Shown: positions 10,252 through 18,890, numbered from the stretch's first letter. The stretch: 45,452 nucleotides of DNA from Acidovorax sp. sic0104 (GCF_019219095.1 NZ_JAHUWH010000029.1:1-45452); one strand, 5' to 3'. The notes: generated by a model from the sequence alone, not told the origin. Numbers and translations are program-made.

Positions 10252-11033
10252 AAGCGCGGCGTGTAGGTGAACCGGCCCACGCGCCGCGTGGCGCTGTTGC
10301 CCACCAGCACCACGGTGCGCATGTCGGCCATCTCGGGCGCTGCCTCGGCCAGGGTGCAGACGGTGAGCTGCTCGTCGGGCGTGGAGACCGCCCGCGCAAA
10401 CACCAGCAGGCGAGCGGGCTCGCAGTGGGCGCGCAGCAGATCCAGCAGCCGCACGAAGCCTTCGGGCCTGCTGCGCGAGCGCGGGTTGTAGAACGCCATC
10501 GCGAAGTCCGCCTCTGCCGCCAGGCGCACGCGTTTTTCGATCACCGGCCAGGGCTTGAGGTTGTCCGACAGGTTGATGCAGCAAAAGTCGTGGCCCAGCG
10601 GCGCGCCGGCGCGCGCCGACGCCGCGAGCATGGCGGTGATGCCGGGCAGCACCTGCACGTCCAGCGTCTGCCAGGCGACGGCATCTGCAGGCTCGGCGTT
10701 TTCCATGGCTTCGAACACCGCAGACGCCATGGCGAAAACGCCCGGATCGCCGGACGACACCACCACCACCTGCCGGCCTTGGGCCGCCAGGGCCAGCGCC
10801 TGCCTGGCGCGGTCGAGCTCCACGCGGTTGTCCGATGCGTGCCAGGCCACGGCGCTTTCGGCGCCTGCTGCCCCGCACACGGCCCGGGCCCGCGCAACGT
10901 AGGGCAGGTAGCCCACCACATCGGTGGCGCTCTGCAGCGCCGCTGCCACCTCGGGCGTGATCTGCGCGAGGGCGCCGGGGCCCAGGCCTGCGATGGTCAG
11001 GCGTCCTGCGGGTGCCGTGGAGCCATTCACCAT
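10206..11033 (-). CDS. cobJ: Precorrin-3B C17-methyltransferase
   Basis: A 275-residue tetrapyrrole methylase that methylates C17 and contracts the ring, converting precorrin-3B to precorrin-4. Seen: LTIAGLGPGALAQITPE (SAM loop), VVGYLPYV, VVVVSSGDPGVFAMASAV, VLPGITAMLAASARAGAPLG, CINLSDNLKPW and AFYNPRSRSRPE, all diagnostic of CobJ/CbiH. The start ATG at 11031-11033 overlaps the cobI end by 7 bp. Its last 46 bp lie opposite the cobK 3' end. Confidence 0.95.
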   Translation of the reverse strand: MVNGSTAPAGRLTIAGLGPGALAQITPEVAAALQSATDVVGYLPYVARARAVCGAAGAESAVAWHASDNRVELDRARQALALAAQGRQVVVVSSGDPGVFAMASAVFEAMENAEPADAVAWQTLDVQVLPGITAMLAASARAGAPLGHDFCCINLSDNLKPWPVIEKRVRLAAEADFAMAFYNPRSRSRPEGFVRLLDLLRAHCEPARLLVFARAVSTPDEQLTVCTLAEAAPEMADMRTVVLVGNSATRRVGRFTYTPRFYGLPADGASPGNAP

Positions 11034-11782
11034 GCCGCCTCCGGCCGCCGGCCCTGGCCATGCACCAGCACGATGGCGAAGTACGGGCAGGCGTCGTCCG
11101 CCACCTCGGCCAACCGCGCGACCTGCTGCGTGGCCGTGGTGCCGTTCTGCACCAGCCAGGCGGCGTCCAGCCGCCCGGTGCGGGTGAGCGCGCGGCGGAT
11201 GCGGAGCAGGTTGCGCCCCACCTTCATCACGACCAGCGCGTCCGCGGTCTGCATGCGACGCACCAGCTCGTCTTCGGGCAGGGTGCCGGTCATCACGCTG
11301 AGCACGTCGTCGCCCCAGGTGATGGGCTCGCCCGTGGCGTGCCAGCAGCCCACCATGCCGGGAATGCCGGGCACCACCTCGGGCGCGGTGCCGGTGCGCT
11401 CGCGCAGGCGGGTGTACAGGTGCATGAACGAGCCGTAGAGGAAGGGGTCGCCCTCGCACAGCACCACCACCTGCTTCGTCTGCGCCAGCAGCGCCAGGCG
11501 CGTGCACCAGTCGTCGTAGAAGGCCGAAAGCTGGGCCACGTAGTCCGTGCTGTCCACCGGCAGTTCGGTGGTCACGGGGTATTCCATGGGGTATTCGGTC
11601 ACGCCCGGCGCGAGCAGGCCCTGCACCAGCTGGCGCGCCTTGCCGGGGCGGCCCTTCTTGCGGAAGAAGGCCACATGGAGCGCGCCCCGCACCAGGCGGT
11701 CGGCCTTCACGCTCATCAGGTCGGGGTCTCCGGGGCCCAGTCCCACGCACACGATGCCGGGCTTGCCGTGCGCGGATGCCAT
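11027..11782 (-). CDS. cobI: Precorrin-2 C20-methyltransferase
   Basis: A 251-residue SAM-dependent methylase that converts precorrin-2 to precorrin-3A, the first committed step toward the corrin ring. Seen: VCVGLGPGDPDLMSVKA, VAFFRKKGRPGKAR, EYPMEYPVTTE, VVVLCEGDPFLYGSFMHLY and VPGIPGMVGCWHATGEPI. The start chosen is the ATG at 11780-11782, because GAG lies 7 nt upstream and it follows the cobH stop by 4 nt. An ATG at 11795-11797 would add five residues and overlap cobH, but has no visible ribosome binding site. It overlaps cobJ by 7 bp. Confidence 0.94.
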   Translation of the reverse strand: MASAHGKPGIVCVGLGPGDPDLMSVKADRLVRGALHVAFFRKKGRPGKARQLVQGLLAPGVTEYPMEYPVTTELPVDSTDYVAQLSAFYDDWCTRLALLAQTKQVVVLCEGDPFLYGSFMHLYTRLRERTGTAPEVVPGIPGMVGCWHATGEPITWGDDVLSVMTGTLPEDELVRRMQTADALVVMKVGRNLLRIRRALTRTGRLDAAWLVQNGTTATQQVARLAEVADDACPYFAIVLVHGQGRRPEAAW

Positions 11783-11786
11783 GGTG

Positions 11787-12416
11787 CTACTCGGCATCGC
11801 TGGCCAGGGCGTTGATGGCGGCCACGGTCATCGCAGAGCCGCCCAGGCGGCCGCGCACGACCATCGCGGGCACGGGCAGGTCGTGCATCAGCGCATCCTT
11901 GGACTCGGCCGCGCCGATGAAGCCCACCGGGCAGCCGATGATGGCCGCTGGGCGTGGGCAGCCGTGCTCCTGCAGCATGTTGAGCAGGTGGAACAGGGCG
12001 GTGGGCGCGTTCCCGATGGCGACCACGGCGCCCTGCAGCTGCGGGCGCCACAGTTCCACAGCGGCGGCGCTGCGCGTCGTGCCCAGTTGCCGGGCGAGGG
12101 CCGGTATCCGCTCGTCCTGCAGCGTGCAGATGATGGGGTTGGCGGCCGGCAGGCGGGTGCGGGTGATGCCTTCGCTCACCATGCGCACGTCGCACAGCAC
12201 GGGCGCGCCGTCCTGCAGCGCCTGGCGCGCGGCCTCGGCCATGCCGGGTGAGAACATCACGAACGGTGCCAGCTCGACCATGCCCGCGGCGTGGATCATG
12301 CGGACCACGACGCGCTCTTCGGTGGGGTTGAAGCGGCTCAGTTCGGCTTCGCGCCGGATGGTGGCAAAGGACTGCCGGTAGATCTCGGCGCCCTGGGTTT
12401 CGTAGCGGTGCAACAT
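11787..12416 (-). CDS. cobH: Precorrin-8X methylmutase
   Basis: A 209-residue protein catalysing the methyl shift from C11 to C12 that turns precorrin-8 into hydrogenobyrinate. The expected active-site His is at residue 42 in VVVRMIHAAGM. Also seen: VLCDVRMVSEGI, AIGNAPTALFHLL and AIIGCPVGFIGAAESKDAL, which are CobH/CbiC signatures. The start ATG at 12414-12416 shares one base with the cobG stop (TGATG); a TTG one codon earlier is also possible. cobI follows within 4 nt. Confidence 0.95.
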   Translation of the reverse strand: MLHRYETQGAEIYRQSFATIRREAELSRFNPTEERVVVRMIHAAGMVELAPFVMFSPGMAEAARQALQDGAPVLCDVRMVSEGITRTRLPAANPIICTLQDERIPALARQLGTTRSAAAVELWRPQLQGAVVAIGNAPTALFHLLNMLQEHGCPRPAAIIGCPVGFIGAAESKDALMHDLPVPAMVVRGRLGGSAMTVAAINALASDAE

Positions 12417-13777
12417 CAATGGGGGTCAAACAACAACCCGGGATTGTCTTGCAGGATGGACTCCTCCACGCGCTCGTCGGCGACCTGGCTGGCAATCCCT
12501 TGGCGAATCACAGCCCACACCGGCCCGCGTTCGCTCGCTTCCGCCCGCAGGGTGACCGTGGCCGGTGCCTGCCGTGCGCAGCCTTTGGCGCAGCCGGAGA
12601 CATGCAGGTGCGCGCCGGGCGGCACGTGGCGCGCGCAGGCCAGCGCCAGGGCCTGGGTGGGGGCGTGGGCCTGGGGGCAGCCGGTCGCACCGGTGCACGC
12701 GGACACGCGCAGGCGCGGGTCGTCGGGGTGCGTGACCCAGTGCGGGCCGGATGGCGGGTCGGCGCTATGGTTGGCGCCCTGGTCGGCGGCATCCCTGGCG
12801 CCAGCGCTATCGGCACCGCTCTCGAGCAACACCATGCGCCATGGCGTGATGCGCAGGCCTGTGGCGCCGCCGCTGCGCGCTGCGCGAACCAGTTGGGCCC
12901 ACGCCCGGGCCGGCACGCGACCCAGCGGCGCTGCCACCAGCGTGCCGACGCCGGGGACTTGGCCGGGCAGGGCTTGGCCCGCCAAGTGGCGCTCCGGCGC
13001 CTGGGCAGGGACCGCACTTTCGGCGCGCACCCACTTCACACCTGCCGGCAGGCCCGCGAGCCATGCGGTGGAGGGCGGCGTGGACCCGCCAGCGGCAGGG
13101 TGGTGGAGTGCGATTTCCAGTTCTTGTGCGCCGGTTGCCATGCGTCCCGGCCGTTGCCCGAGCGCGCGCAGCTGATCGCAGCGCTGCGCGAACCAGCGTG
13201 CCAGTGCCATGCCTGCCGCCACGGCCTCTTGCGGGCTGGCCGCAGCCAGCGCCCAGCGAAGTCCGTCCGGCTGCACGCGCCATGCGGTGGACCCGACGCC
13301 TGGCGCGCGAAGCAGGCGGATGTCCGCCGATACGCCGTGCAGCCAGTGGGAGTATCCGCCGTCGATGGCCCAGCCGAACTTGGCGGGCAGGGCGTCGAGG
13401 TCGGGCGCCTGCGCCAGGGCCTGGTGCAGCGCGAGCGCCAGCGCCTGCACGCCGTCGCCGGCGCGGTGCAGAGGGTCGACCACCATGTTGCGCAGGCGCT
13501 CGCTGCGCGCATCCGCATCCAGCAAGCCGCAGGCCGCCAGCGATTGCAGCAGTGCGGCATGGCGCTCGGGCCGCACGCCGCGCAACTGCACGTTGGCGCG
13601 GCTCGACAGCTCCAGCACGCCCCCGCCATGCACCTGGGCCAGGCGCGACAGCCGCAATGCCTGGTGCAGCGTCAGGCGGCCCCGCGGTGGGCGCACGCGC
13701 ACCACCAGTCCGTCGCCCGAGGCCATGGGCTGCCAGGCGCCGGGGCACCAGCCTTGGATGTGCAGGGTGGAGTTCAT
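12416..13777 (-). CDS. cobG: Precorrin-3B synthase (oxygen-dependent)
   Basis: A 453-residue protein of the nitrite/sulfite reductase fold that uses O2 to hydroxylate precorrin-3A at C20 with lactone formation. It marks the aerobic pathway. The four Cys expected for the [4Fe-4S] cluster are seen at 361, 367 (CTGATGC), 396 and 400 (CAKGC). N-terminal signatures are GWCPGAWQPMASGDGLVVRVRP and ELSSRANVQLRGV. The start is the ATG at 13775-13777, where homology begins; no ribosome binding site is obvious. It is the first gene of the minus-strand cob block, and cobH follows with a 1-bp overlap. Confidence 0.94.
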   Translation of the reverse strand: MNSTLHIQGWCPGAWQPMASGDGLVVRVRPPRGRLTLHQALRLSRLAQVHGGGVLELSSRANVQLRGVRPERHAALLQSLAACGLLDADARSERLRNMVVDPLHRAGDGVQALALALHQALAQAPDLDALPAKFGWAIDGGYSHWLHGVSADIRLLRAPGVGSTAWRVQPDGLRWALAAASPQEAVAAGMALARWFAQRCDQLRALGQRPGRMATGAQELEIALHHPAAGGSTPPSTAWLAGLPAGVKWVRAESAVPAQAPERHLAGQALPGQVPGVGTLVAAPLGRVPARAWAQLVRAARSGGATGLRITPWRMVLLESGADSAGARDAADQGANHSADPPSGPHWVTHPDDPRLRVSACTGATGCPQAHAPTQALALACARHVPPGAHLHVSGCAKGCARQAPATVTLRAEASERGPVWAVIRQGIASQVADERVEESILQDNPGLLFDPH

Positions 13778-14200
13778 GCGGAAAATCGGGAAAAAGAGGC
13801 CGCTGTGCAGGCGGTGTGTGGGCGCGGCGCTCGGGACCGACAAATGTACCTGCGGCCTGCCCCGCCTTGACCGGGCCGCTGCCGTCAACCCGCAGCGCGG
13901 TCGGGGGACTTTTGTCCTGCGCGGTGTGGCCGGCACAAAGTTCTATGTGAAGATGGCCAGGAGGCTGCGCGGCAGAAGGCGTCGAAGCGAAACGTTCGAA
14001 AACCGAGGATCGTCTAGTGCTGCTGACAAGCCCAGGGCAGGCCCCTGGGCGCAGGAGTAGTGCTTGGCGAGACCGGTTGGTCGAGCGTTGCAGCCGATGC
14101 TCCTTCTGCCGCGCAGCCTCGTTGACCCCTTGCGGTGCGTTGCGCAGCCGCGCGCCGCACGGCATACACGATGCCGTATGACAGGAATGCAGGCCCCCGT
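13778..14200. promoter_or_regulatory. Divergent promoter region between cobG and the LysR gene
   Basis: A 423-bp region without a gene that must hold the cobG promoter (minus) and the LysR gene promoter (plus). I looked for the B12 riboswitch box (GCCACTG or its complement) and did not find it. A GC-rich imperfect hairpin lies at 13868-13906 (GACCGGGCCGCTGC pairing with GCAGCGCGGTC), followed by GGAC-N4-GTCC. No strong -35/-10 pair is evident on either strand. Confidence 0.45.
14161..14180 (+). promoter_or_regulatory. Candidate LysR operator dyad
   Basis: GGCAT-N5-ATGCC (14161-14175) overlaps ATAC-N8-GTAT (14164-14179), 22-40 bp before the LysR gene start. LysR proteins often bind interrupted dyads near their own promoters. 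The match to the usual T-N11-A form is not exact (T-N12-A here), so this is tentative. Confidence 0.25.
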
Positions 14201-15133
14201 ATGAGAGACCACGCCCTTTTCGACAAGATAGACCTCCATCTCATAAGGGTCTTGCACACCGTGCTCACAGAACGCAGCGTATCGAGGGCCGCCGTCCGGC
14301 TGGGCATGCACCAGCCGGCCGTGTCTGCCGCGCTCAAGCGCCTGCGGGACCTGGCGGGCGACCCGCTGCTGGTGCGATCGGGTGCAAGCATGATGCCCAC
14401 CGACGCCGCGCTGCGCATGGTGGAGCCCGCGGGGGCCATCCTGCGATCGGCCGAGGCGCTGTTCTCCGATGCGCGGGGGTTCGACCCGCGCACGTCCACC
14501 CGCACCTTCCGCGTGGCGGCCAGCGACTACCTGGACCCGCTGTTCCTGCCCCAGCTGGTCGCGCGTCTGAAGGTCGAGGCACCGCTGTGCCCGATCGAGA
14601 TCCTGCCGCTGTCCGCCGATGCGCACTACCACGCGCATCTGGCGCAGGGCGAAGTGGATGTGGTCATCGGCAACTGGCCGCAGCCGCCCGACGACCTGCA
14701 CATGGGCCGCCTGTTCGGCGACGAAGTGGTGTGCCTTGTCAGCAGGGAGCACCCGGCCGTGCGCCGGGGCTGGGATGCCGAGAGCTGGCTGGCCGCCGAG
14801 CACATCGCACCCACCCCCACGCACCCGGGCGCACGCGGCGTGATCGATGCGCACCTGGACAGCCTGGGCATGGCCCGCAACATCACCGCACGGTGCGCGC
14901 ACTTCAGCGCCATACCGCCCATCGTGGCATCGAGCTTGCTCGTGCTGACCACCGGCCGCCAGTACTGCGAACGCTACGTTGACCAGCTGCCGCTGGCCAT
15001 CTTGCCCAGCCCCGTGCCTTTCCCGCGCCTGATGTACTACCAGCTGTGGCATGCCCGCACCCACCATTCGGCCGCGGCGATATGGCTGCGGGAATGCGTG
15101 AAGACGGTGGCTTCTTCGCTACGAAAAGAATAG
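14201..15133 (+). CDS. LysR-family transcriptional regulator
   Basis: A 310-residue regulator. The N-terminal winged helix-turn-helix is seen as LIRVLHTVLTERSVSRAAVR, GMHQPAVSAALKRLRDL and DPLLVRSG, followed by MMPTDAALRM; this form is close to the NahR/NodD branch. A periplasmic-binding-type effector domain spans about residues 95-300 (FRVAASDYLDPLFLPQLVARL). The start at 14201 fits family length; an ATG at 14171 would add ten residues. It is divergent from cobG and 79 bp upstream of the purine importer, so it may control either, and the importer is the likelier target by context. The last residues (SLRKE) and the TAG stop lie in a copy of the dispersed palindromic repeat. Confidence 0.88.
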   Translation: MRDHALFDKIDLHLIRVLHTVLTERSVSRAAVRLGMHQPAVSAALKRLRDLAGDPLLVRSGASMMPTDAALRMVEPAGAILRSAEALFSDARGFDPRTSTRTFRVAASDYLDPLFLPQLVARLKVEAPLCPIEILPLSADAHYHAHLAQGEVDVVIGNWPQPPDDLHMGRLFGDEVVCLVSREHPAVRRGWDAESWLAAEHIAPTPTHPGARGVIDAHLDSLGMARNITARCAHFSAIPPIVASSLLVLTTGRQYCERYVDQLPLAILPSPVPFPRLMYYQLWHARTHHSAAAIWLRECVKTVASSLRKE

Positions 15134-15176
15134 CTGCTCGCGCATACTGAGCAAGCGCAGGGCGGCATTTACATTC
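15118..15176 (+). repeat. Dispersed palindromic element, copy G (overlaps LysR gene stop)
   Basis: It begins GCTACGAAAAGAATAGCTGC, continues with CGCGCATAC and CAAGCGC, and ends GGCGGCATTTACATTCC, matching the layout of the other copies. It provides the last four sense codons and the TAG of the LysR gene and ends 36 bp before the ABC ATPase start, so it lies in the expected promoter or leader of the importer genes. Confidence 0.7.
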
Positions 15177-15212
15177 CAATAACAAGTTGTAAAACTGAGA
15201 GACAATCCCCGC

Positions 15213-16814
15213 ATGAGTTCACCTCCTACTTCCAGCGCCCCGGATGGCCCGGGCGCACGGCCGCCCCGGCTGCAGCTTGTGGGCATCACCAAGCGCTACC
15301 CGGCCGTGGTGGCCAACAGCGGCGTCTCGCTGACGGTGCTGCCTGGCGAGATCCATGCCGTGCTGGGCGAGAACGGCGCGGGCAAGTCCACGCTGATGAA
15401 GATCATCTACGGCTCGGTCAAGCCCGACGAGGGCAGCGTGCACTTCAACGGCCAGGCCGTGCAGGTGCGCAACCCGCAGGAGGCGCGGGCCCTGGGCATT
15501 GCCATGGTGTTCCAGCACTTCAGCTTGTTCGACACCCTCACCGTGGCCGAGAACGTGTGGCTGGGCCTGGACAAGAGCCTCACGTTGCCCGAGGTCACGC
15601 AGCGCATCACCGCCAAGGCGGCCGAATACGGCCTGGACATCGACCCCCTGCGCCCCGTCCACACCCTGAGCGTGGGCGAGATGCAGCGGGTGGAGATCAT
15701 CCGCGCGCTGCTCACCAACCCCAAGGTGCTGATCCTGGACGAGCCCACGTCGGTGCTCACGCCCCAGGCGGTCGAAAAGCTTTTCGTGGTGCTGCGCAAG
15801 CTGGCCAGCGAGGGCTGCAGCATCCTCTACATCAGCCACAAGCTGCACGAGATCCGCGCGCTGTGCACAGCCTGCACCGTGCTGCGCGGCGGCAGGGTCA
15901 CGGGCGTGTGCAACCCGGCCGAGGAATCGAACGCATCGCTCTCGCGCCTGATGATCGGCGCCGAACCGCCGGCGCTCACGCACCGTGCGGTACAGACCGG
16001 CGCCACGGTGCTGCGCGTGCAGGGTTTGTCGCTGCCCCGCGCGGACCAGTTCGGCGTGGACCTGGTCGACCTGCAGTTCGAGGTCAAGGCGGGCGAGGTG
16101 GTGGGCATTGCCGGCGTGTCCGGCAACGGTCAGAAGGAGCTGCTCTACGTGCTGTCGGGCGAGGATACGCGGGCCGAGGCTGCCAGCATCCGGGTGGCCG
16201 GGCAGGACGCGGGCCGCATGGGCCCGGGCCAGAGGCGCGCGCTGGGCCTGCACTTCGTGCCCGAGGAGCGCCTGGGCCGGGGCGCCGTGCCCACCATGGG
16301 CCTGGCGCACAACCTGCTGCTCACGCGCACCAACTCGGTGGCCGGCAGCGGCTGGATCAAGGTGGGCGCGCTGGAGGCGCACGCCAAGGCACTCATCGAG
16401 CGCTTCAACGTGAAGGCGGGCGGCCCCCACTCGGCGGCCAGGTCGCTGTCGGGCGGCAACCTGCAGAAGTTCATCGTGGGGCGCGAGATCGACGCCAATC
16501 CGAAGCTGCTCATCGTCTCGCAGCCCACCTGGGGCGTGGATGTGGGCGCGGCGGCGCAGATCCGCGGCTCCATCCTGGCGCTGCGCGATGCAGGCTGCGC
16601 GGTGTTGGTGGTCAGCGAGGAGCTGGACGAGCTGTTTGAAATCTGCGACCGGCTGCACGTGGTGGCCAAGGGGCACCTGTCGCCCTCGGTGCCGCGCGCC
16701 GACGCCACGGTCGAGCAGATCGGTGAATGGATGAGCGGGCTGTGGCATGCCGACGTGCAGGCCCATTTGTCCCGCCAGGCCCATGCCAGTGGTGCGGAGG
16801 TGCAGCATGCTTAA
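15213..16814 (+). CDS. ABC transporter ATPase, purine nucleoside (BMP) type, duplicated
   Basis: A 533-residue protein with two ABC modules in one chain, as in nucleoside importers of the NupO/YufO group. Module 1 has Walker A GENGAGKST (52-60), signature LSVGE (about 151) and Walker B VLILDEPT. Module 2 has a degenerate Walker A (GVSGNGQKEL), signature LSGGN and a degenerate Walker B (LLIVSQPT, Ser-Gln for Asp-Glu), as usual for this family. It powers uptake through the two permeases that follow. Its 3' end overlaps permease 1 by 8 bp. The start ATG is at 15213. Confidence 0.92.
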   Translation: MSSPPTSSAPDGPGARPPRLQLVGITKRYPAVVANSGVSLTVLPGEIHAVLGENGAGKSTLMKIIYGSVKPDEGSVHFNGQAVQVRNPQEARALGIAMVFQHFSLFDTLTVAENVWLGLDKSLTLPEVTQRITAKAAEYGLDIDPLRPVHTLSVGEMQRVEIIRALLTNPKVLILDEPTSVLTPQAVEKLFVVLRKLASEGCSILYISHKLHEIRALCTACTVLRGGRVTGVCNPAEESNASLSRLMIGAEPPALTHRAVQTGATVLRVQGLSLPRADQFGVDLVDLQFEVKAGEVVGIAGVSGNGQKELLYVLSGEDTRAEAASIRVAGQDAGRMGPGQRRALGLHFVPEERLGRGAVPTMGLAHNLLLTRTNSVAGSGWIKVGALEAHAKALIERFNVKAGGPHSAARSLSGGNLQKFIVGREIDANPKLLIVSQPTWGVDVGAAAQIRGSILALRDAGCAVLVVSEELDELFEICDRLHVVAKGHLSPSVPRADATVEQIGEWMSGLWHADVQAHLSRQAHASGAEVQHA

Positions 16815-17880
16815 GCTCGAACCCCGCCCCCAGGCATCCCGGCTCTGGACCTACGGCTCGCCGCTGCTGGCGCTGGCCTTCACGGTGCTGATCGGCGTCG
16901 CGCTGTTCGCCGCGCTGGGCAAGGACCCGGTGCGCGGGCTGCAGGTGTTCTTCTGGGAACCTATCAAGACGCAATACGCCATCGGCGAACTCATGGTCAA
17001 GGCGACGCCGCTGCTGCTCATCGCCCTCGGCCTGGCCGTGTGCTTTCGCTCTAACGTGTGGAACATCGGCGCCGAGGGCCAGTTCGTCATCGGTGCCGTG
17101 GTGGCGGGCGGCGTGGCGCTGCTGGCCGACAAGACCACCGGGCCGTGGATCGTGCCCGCCATCCTGCTCGCGGGGGTGCTGGGGGGCATGGTGTGGGCGG
17201 GGCTCACGGCCTTGCTGCGCGACAAGTTCAACGCCAATGAAATCCTGGTCAGCCTGATGCTGGTGTACGTGGCCACGCTGGTGCTGGGCTACCTGGTCTA
17301 CGGCCCCTGGAAGGACCCCATGGGCTACAACTTCCCTCAGACCAAGACGTTCGAGAAGGTCACGCAGATCCCGCGCCTGATGCAGGGCTCGCGCATGTCC
17401 ATCGGCCTGTTGCTGGCGCTGGCAGGGGCCGCGGCGCTGTGGGTGTTTTTGTTCCGCACCCGCGCGGGCTTTGCCCAGCAGGTAGGCGGGCTGGCGCCAG
17501 CGGCTGCGCGGTATGCGGGTTTTTCGTCGCGCCGGGCGCTCTGGACGGCGCTGCTCATTTCGGGCGGCGCAGCGGGCCTGGCGGGCGCGCTGGAGGTGGC
17601 GGGGCCCATCGGCCAGCTCACGCCGTATGTGCCGGCGGGCTACGGCTTTGCGGCCATCATCGTGGCCTTCGTGGGGCGGCTGCACCCGGTGGGCATGATC
17701 CTGTCGGCCATCCTGATGAGCATGTTCTACATCGGCGGCGAGCTGGCGCAGTCGCGCTTGGGGCTGCCCAAGTCGCTCACCGGCGTGTTCCAGGGGCTGC
17801 TGCTGTTCACGCTGCTGGCCTGCGACACACTCATTGCCTACCGCGTTCGCTGGGTAGGCGCCAAGAAAGTGGTGGCCTGA
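16807..17880 (+). CDS. ABC transporter permease 1, nucleoside type
   Basis: A 357-residue integral membrane protein of the BPD_transp_2 (branched-chain/nucleoside) permease family. After a short cytoplasmic N-terminus it has about eight or nine hydrophobic segments, among them LLALAFTVLIGVALFAAL, IVPAILLAGVLGGMVWAGL and GLLLFTLLACDTLIAYRV. The motif VWNIGAEGQFVIGA and the stretch PAGYGFAAIIVAFVGRLHP are typical of NupP/YufP-type subunits. The start ATG at 16807 lies inside the ATPase end (8-bp overlap). The stop is shared with the start of permease 2 (TGATG). Confidence 0.92.
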   Translation: MLKLEPRPQASRLWTYGSPLLALAFTVLIGVALFAALGKDPVRGLQVFFWEPIKTQYAIGELMVKATPLLLIALGLAVCFRSNVWNIGAEGQFVIGAVVAGGVALLADKTTGPWIVPAILLAGVLGGMVWAGLTALLRDKFNANEILVSLMLVYVATLVLGYLVYGPWKDPMGYNFPQTKTFEKVTQIPRLMQGSRMSIGLLLALAGAAALWVFLFRTRAGFAQQVGGLAPAAARYAGFSSRRALWTALLISGGAAGLAGALEVAGPIGQLTPYVPAGYGFAAIIVAFVGRLHPVGMILSAILMSMFYIGGELAQSRLGLPKSLTGVFQGLLLFTLLACDTLIAYRVRWVGAKKVVA

Positions 17881-18800
17881 TGGAATCCTACGCACTCCTC
17901 ATCGGCGCCACCCTGAGCGCCGGCACTGTCCTGGCCATCGCGGCCCTGGGCCTGCTCATCAACGAGAAGGCGGGCATCGTCAACCTGGGGGCCGAGGGCA
18001 TGATGCTCTGCGCCGCCATCGCCGGCTTTGCCACCGTGGTGCACACGGGCAACACCTGGCTGGGCTTTGCCGCCGGCATGGCCGCCGGGGCGCTGCTGGC
18101 CGCCATCTTCGGTGTGCTGGTGATCTGGCTCAACACCAACCAGTACGCCACGGGGCTCGCGCTGTCGCTGTTCGGGGTGGGGTTCTCGGCCTTTGCGGGC
18201 ATCAGCTTCGTGCAGGCCAAGCTGCCCGAGCTGCCCAAGTACGCCATCCCGGTGCTGTCCGACGTACCGCTGCTCGGGCCCGCGCTGTTCCAGCAGCACC
18301 CGCTGGTGTACCTGACCATGGTGCTGGTGGCGGCGCTCATCTGGTTCCTGTACCGCTCGCGCGCAGGGCTGGTGCTGCGCTCGGTGGGTGAGTCGCCCGA
18401 GTCGGCACATGCGCTGGGTTACCCGGTGCGCCGAATTCGCCTGGCCGCCGTGGTGGCCGGGGGCGCGCTGTGCGGGCTGTCCGGTGCCTACATCTCCACC
18501 GTCTACACGCCGCTGTGGGTCGAAGGAATGGTGGCGGGGCGCGGCTGGATCGCGCTGGCCCTGACCACGTTCGCCACATGGCGGCCTGCGCGGGTGCTGC
18601 TCGGGGCCTACCTGTTCGGCGGCGTGACGATGCTGCAGTTCCACCTGCAGGCCACGGGCGTGCAGGTGGCCAGCCAGCTGCTGTCGATGCTGCCCTACCT
18701 GGCCACCATCGTGGTGCTGGCGCTGATATCGCGCAACCCCGCCTGGATCCGCATCAACATGCCGGCATCGCTGGGCAAGCCGTTCTATCCGGGCTCCTGA
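17880..18800 (+). CDS. ABC transporter permease 2, nucleoside type
   Basis: A 306-residue permease of the NupQ/YufQ type that pairs with permease 1. It shows repeated hydrophobic segments (LLIGATLSAGTVLAIAALGL, GFAAGMAAGALLAAIFGVLV, LVYLTMVLVAALIWFLY), the family motif VNLGAEGMML and GLVLRSVGESPESAHALG. The start ATG shares one base with the preceding stop. A 188-bp gap separates it from the receptor gene downstream, more than between the other genes of this transporter. Confidence 0.92.
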   Translation: MESYALLIGATLSAGTVLAIAALGLLINEKAGIVNLGAEGMMLCAAIAGFATVVHTGNTWLGFAAGMAAGALLAAIFGVLVIWLNTNQYATGLALSLFGVGFSAFAGISFVQAKLPELPKYAIPVLSDVPLLGPALFQQHPLVYLTMVLVAALIWFLYRSRAGLVLRSVGESPESAHALGYPVRRIRLAAVVAGGALCGLSGAYISTVYTPLWVEGMVAGRGWIALALTTFATWRPARVLLGAYLFGGVTMLQFHLQATGVQVASQLLSMLPYLATIVVLALISRNPAWIRINMPASLGKPFYPGS

Positions 18801-18890
18801 CCGGCACAGGCCGTTGCGTCCCAGGCAGGCGGCTTGGAGTGGCGCCGTGGCCTGTGTCTTGCATCGGGGAGCGCCGGGGGTGAAAAACCT

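Noticed and set aside
13778..14200. Cobalamin riboswitch before cobG
   Set aside because: Expected by context, but the conserved B12 box and surrounding helices were not found on either strand by eye.
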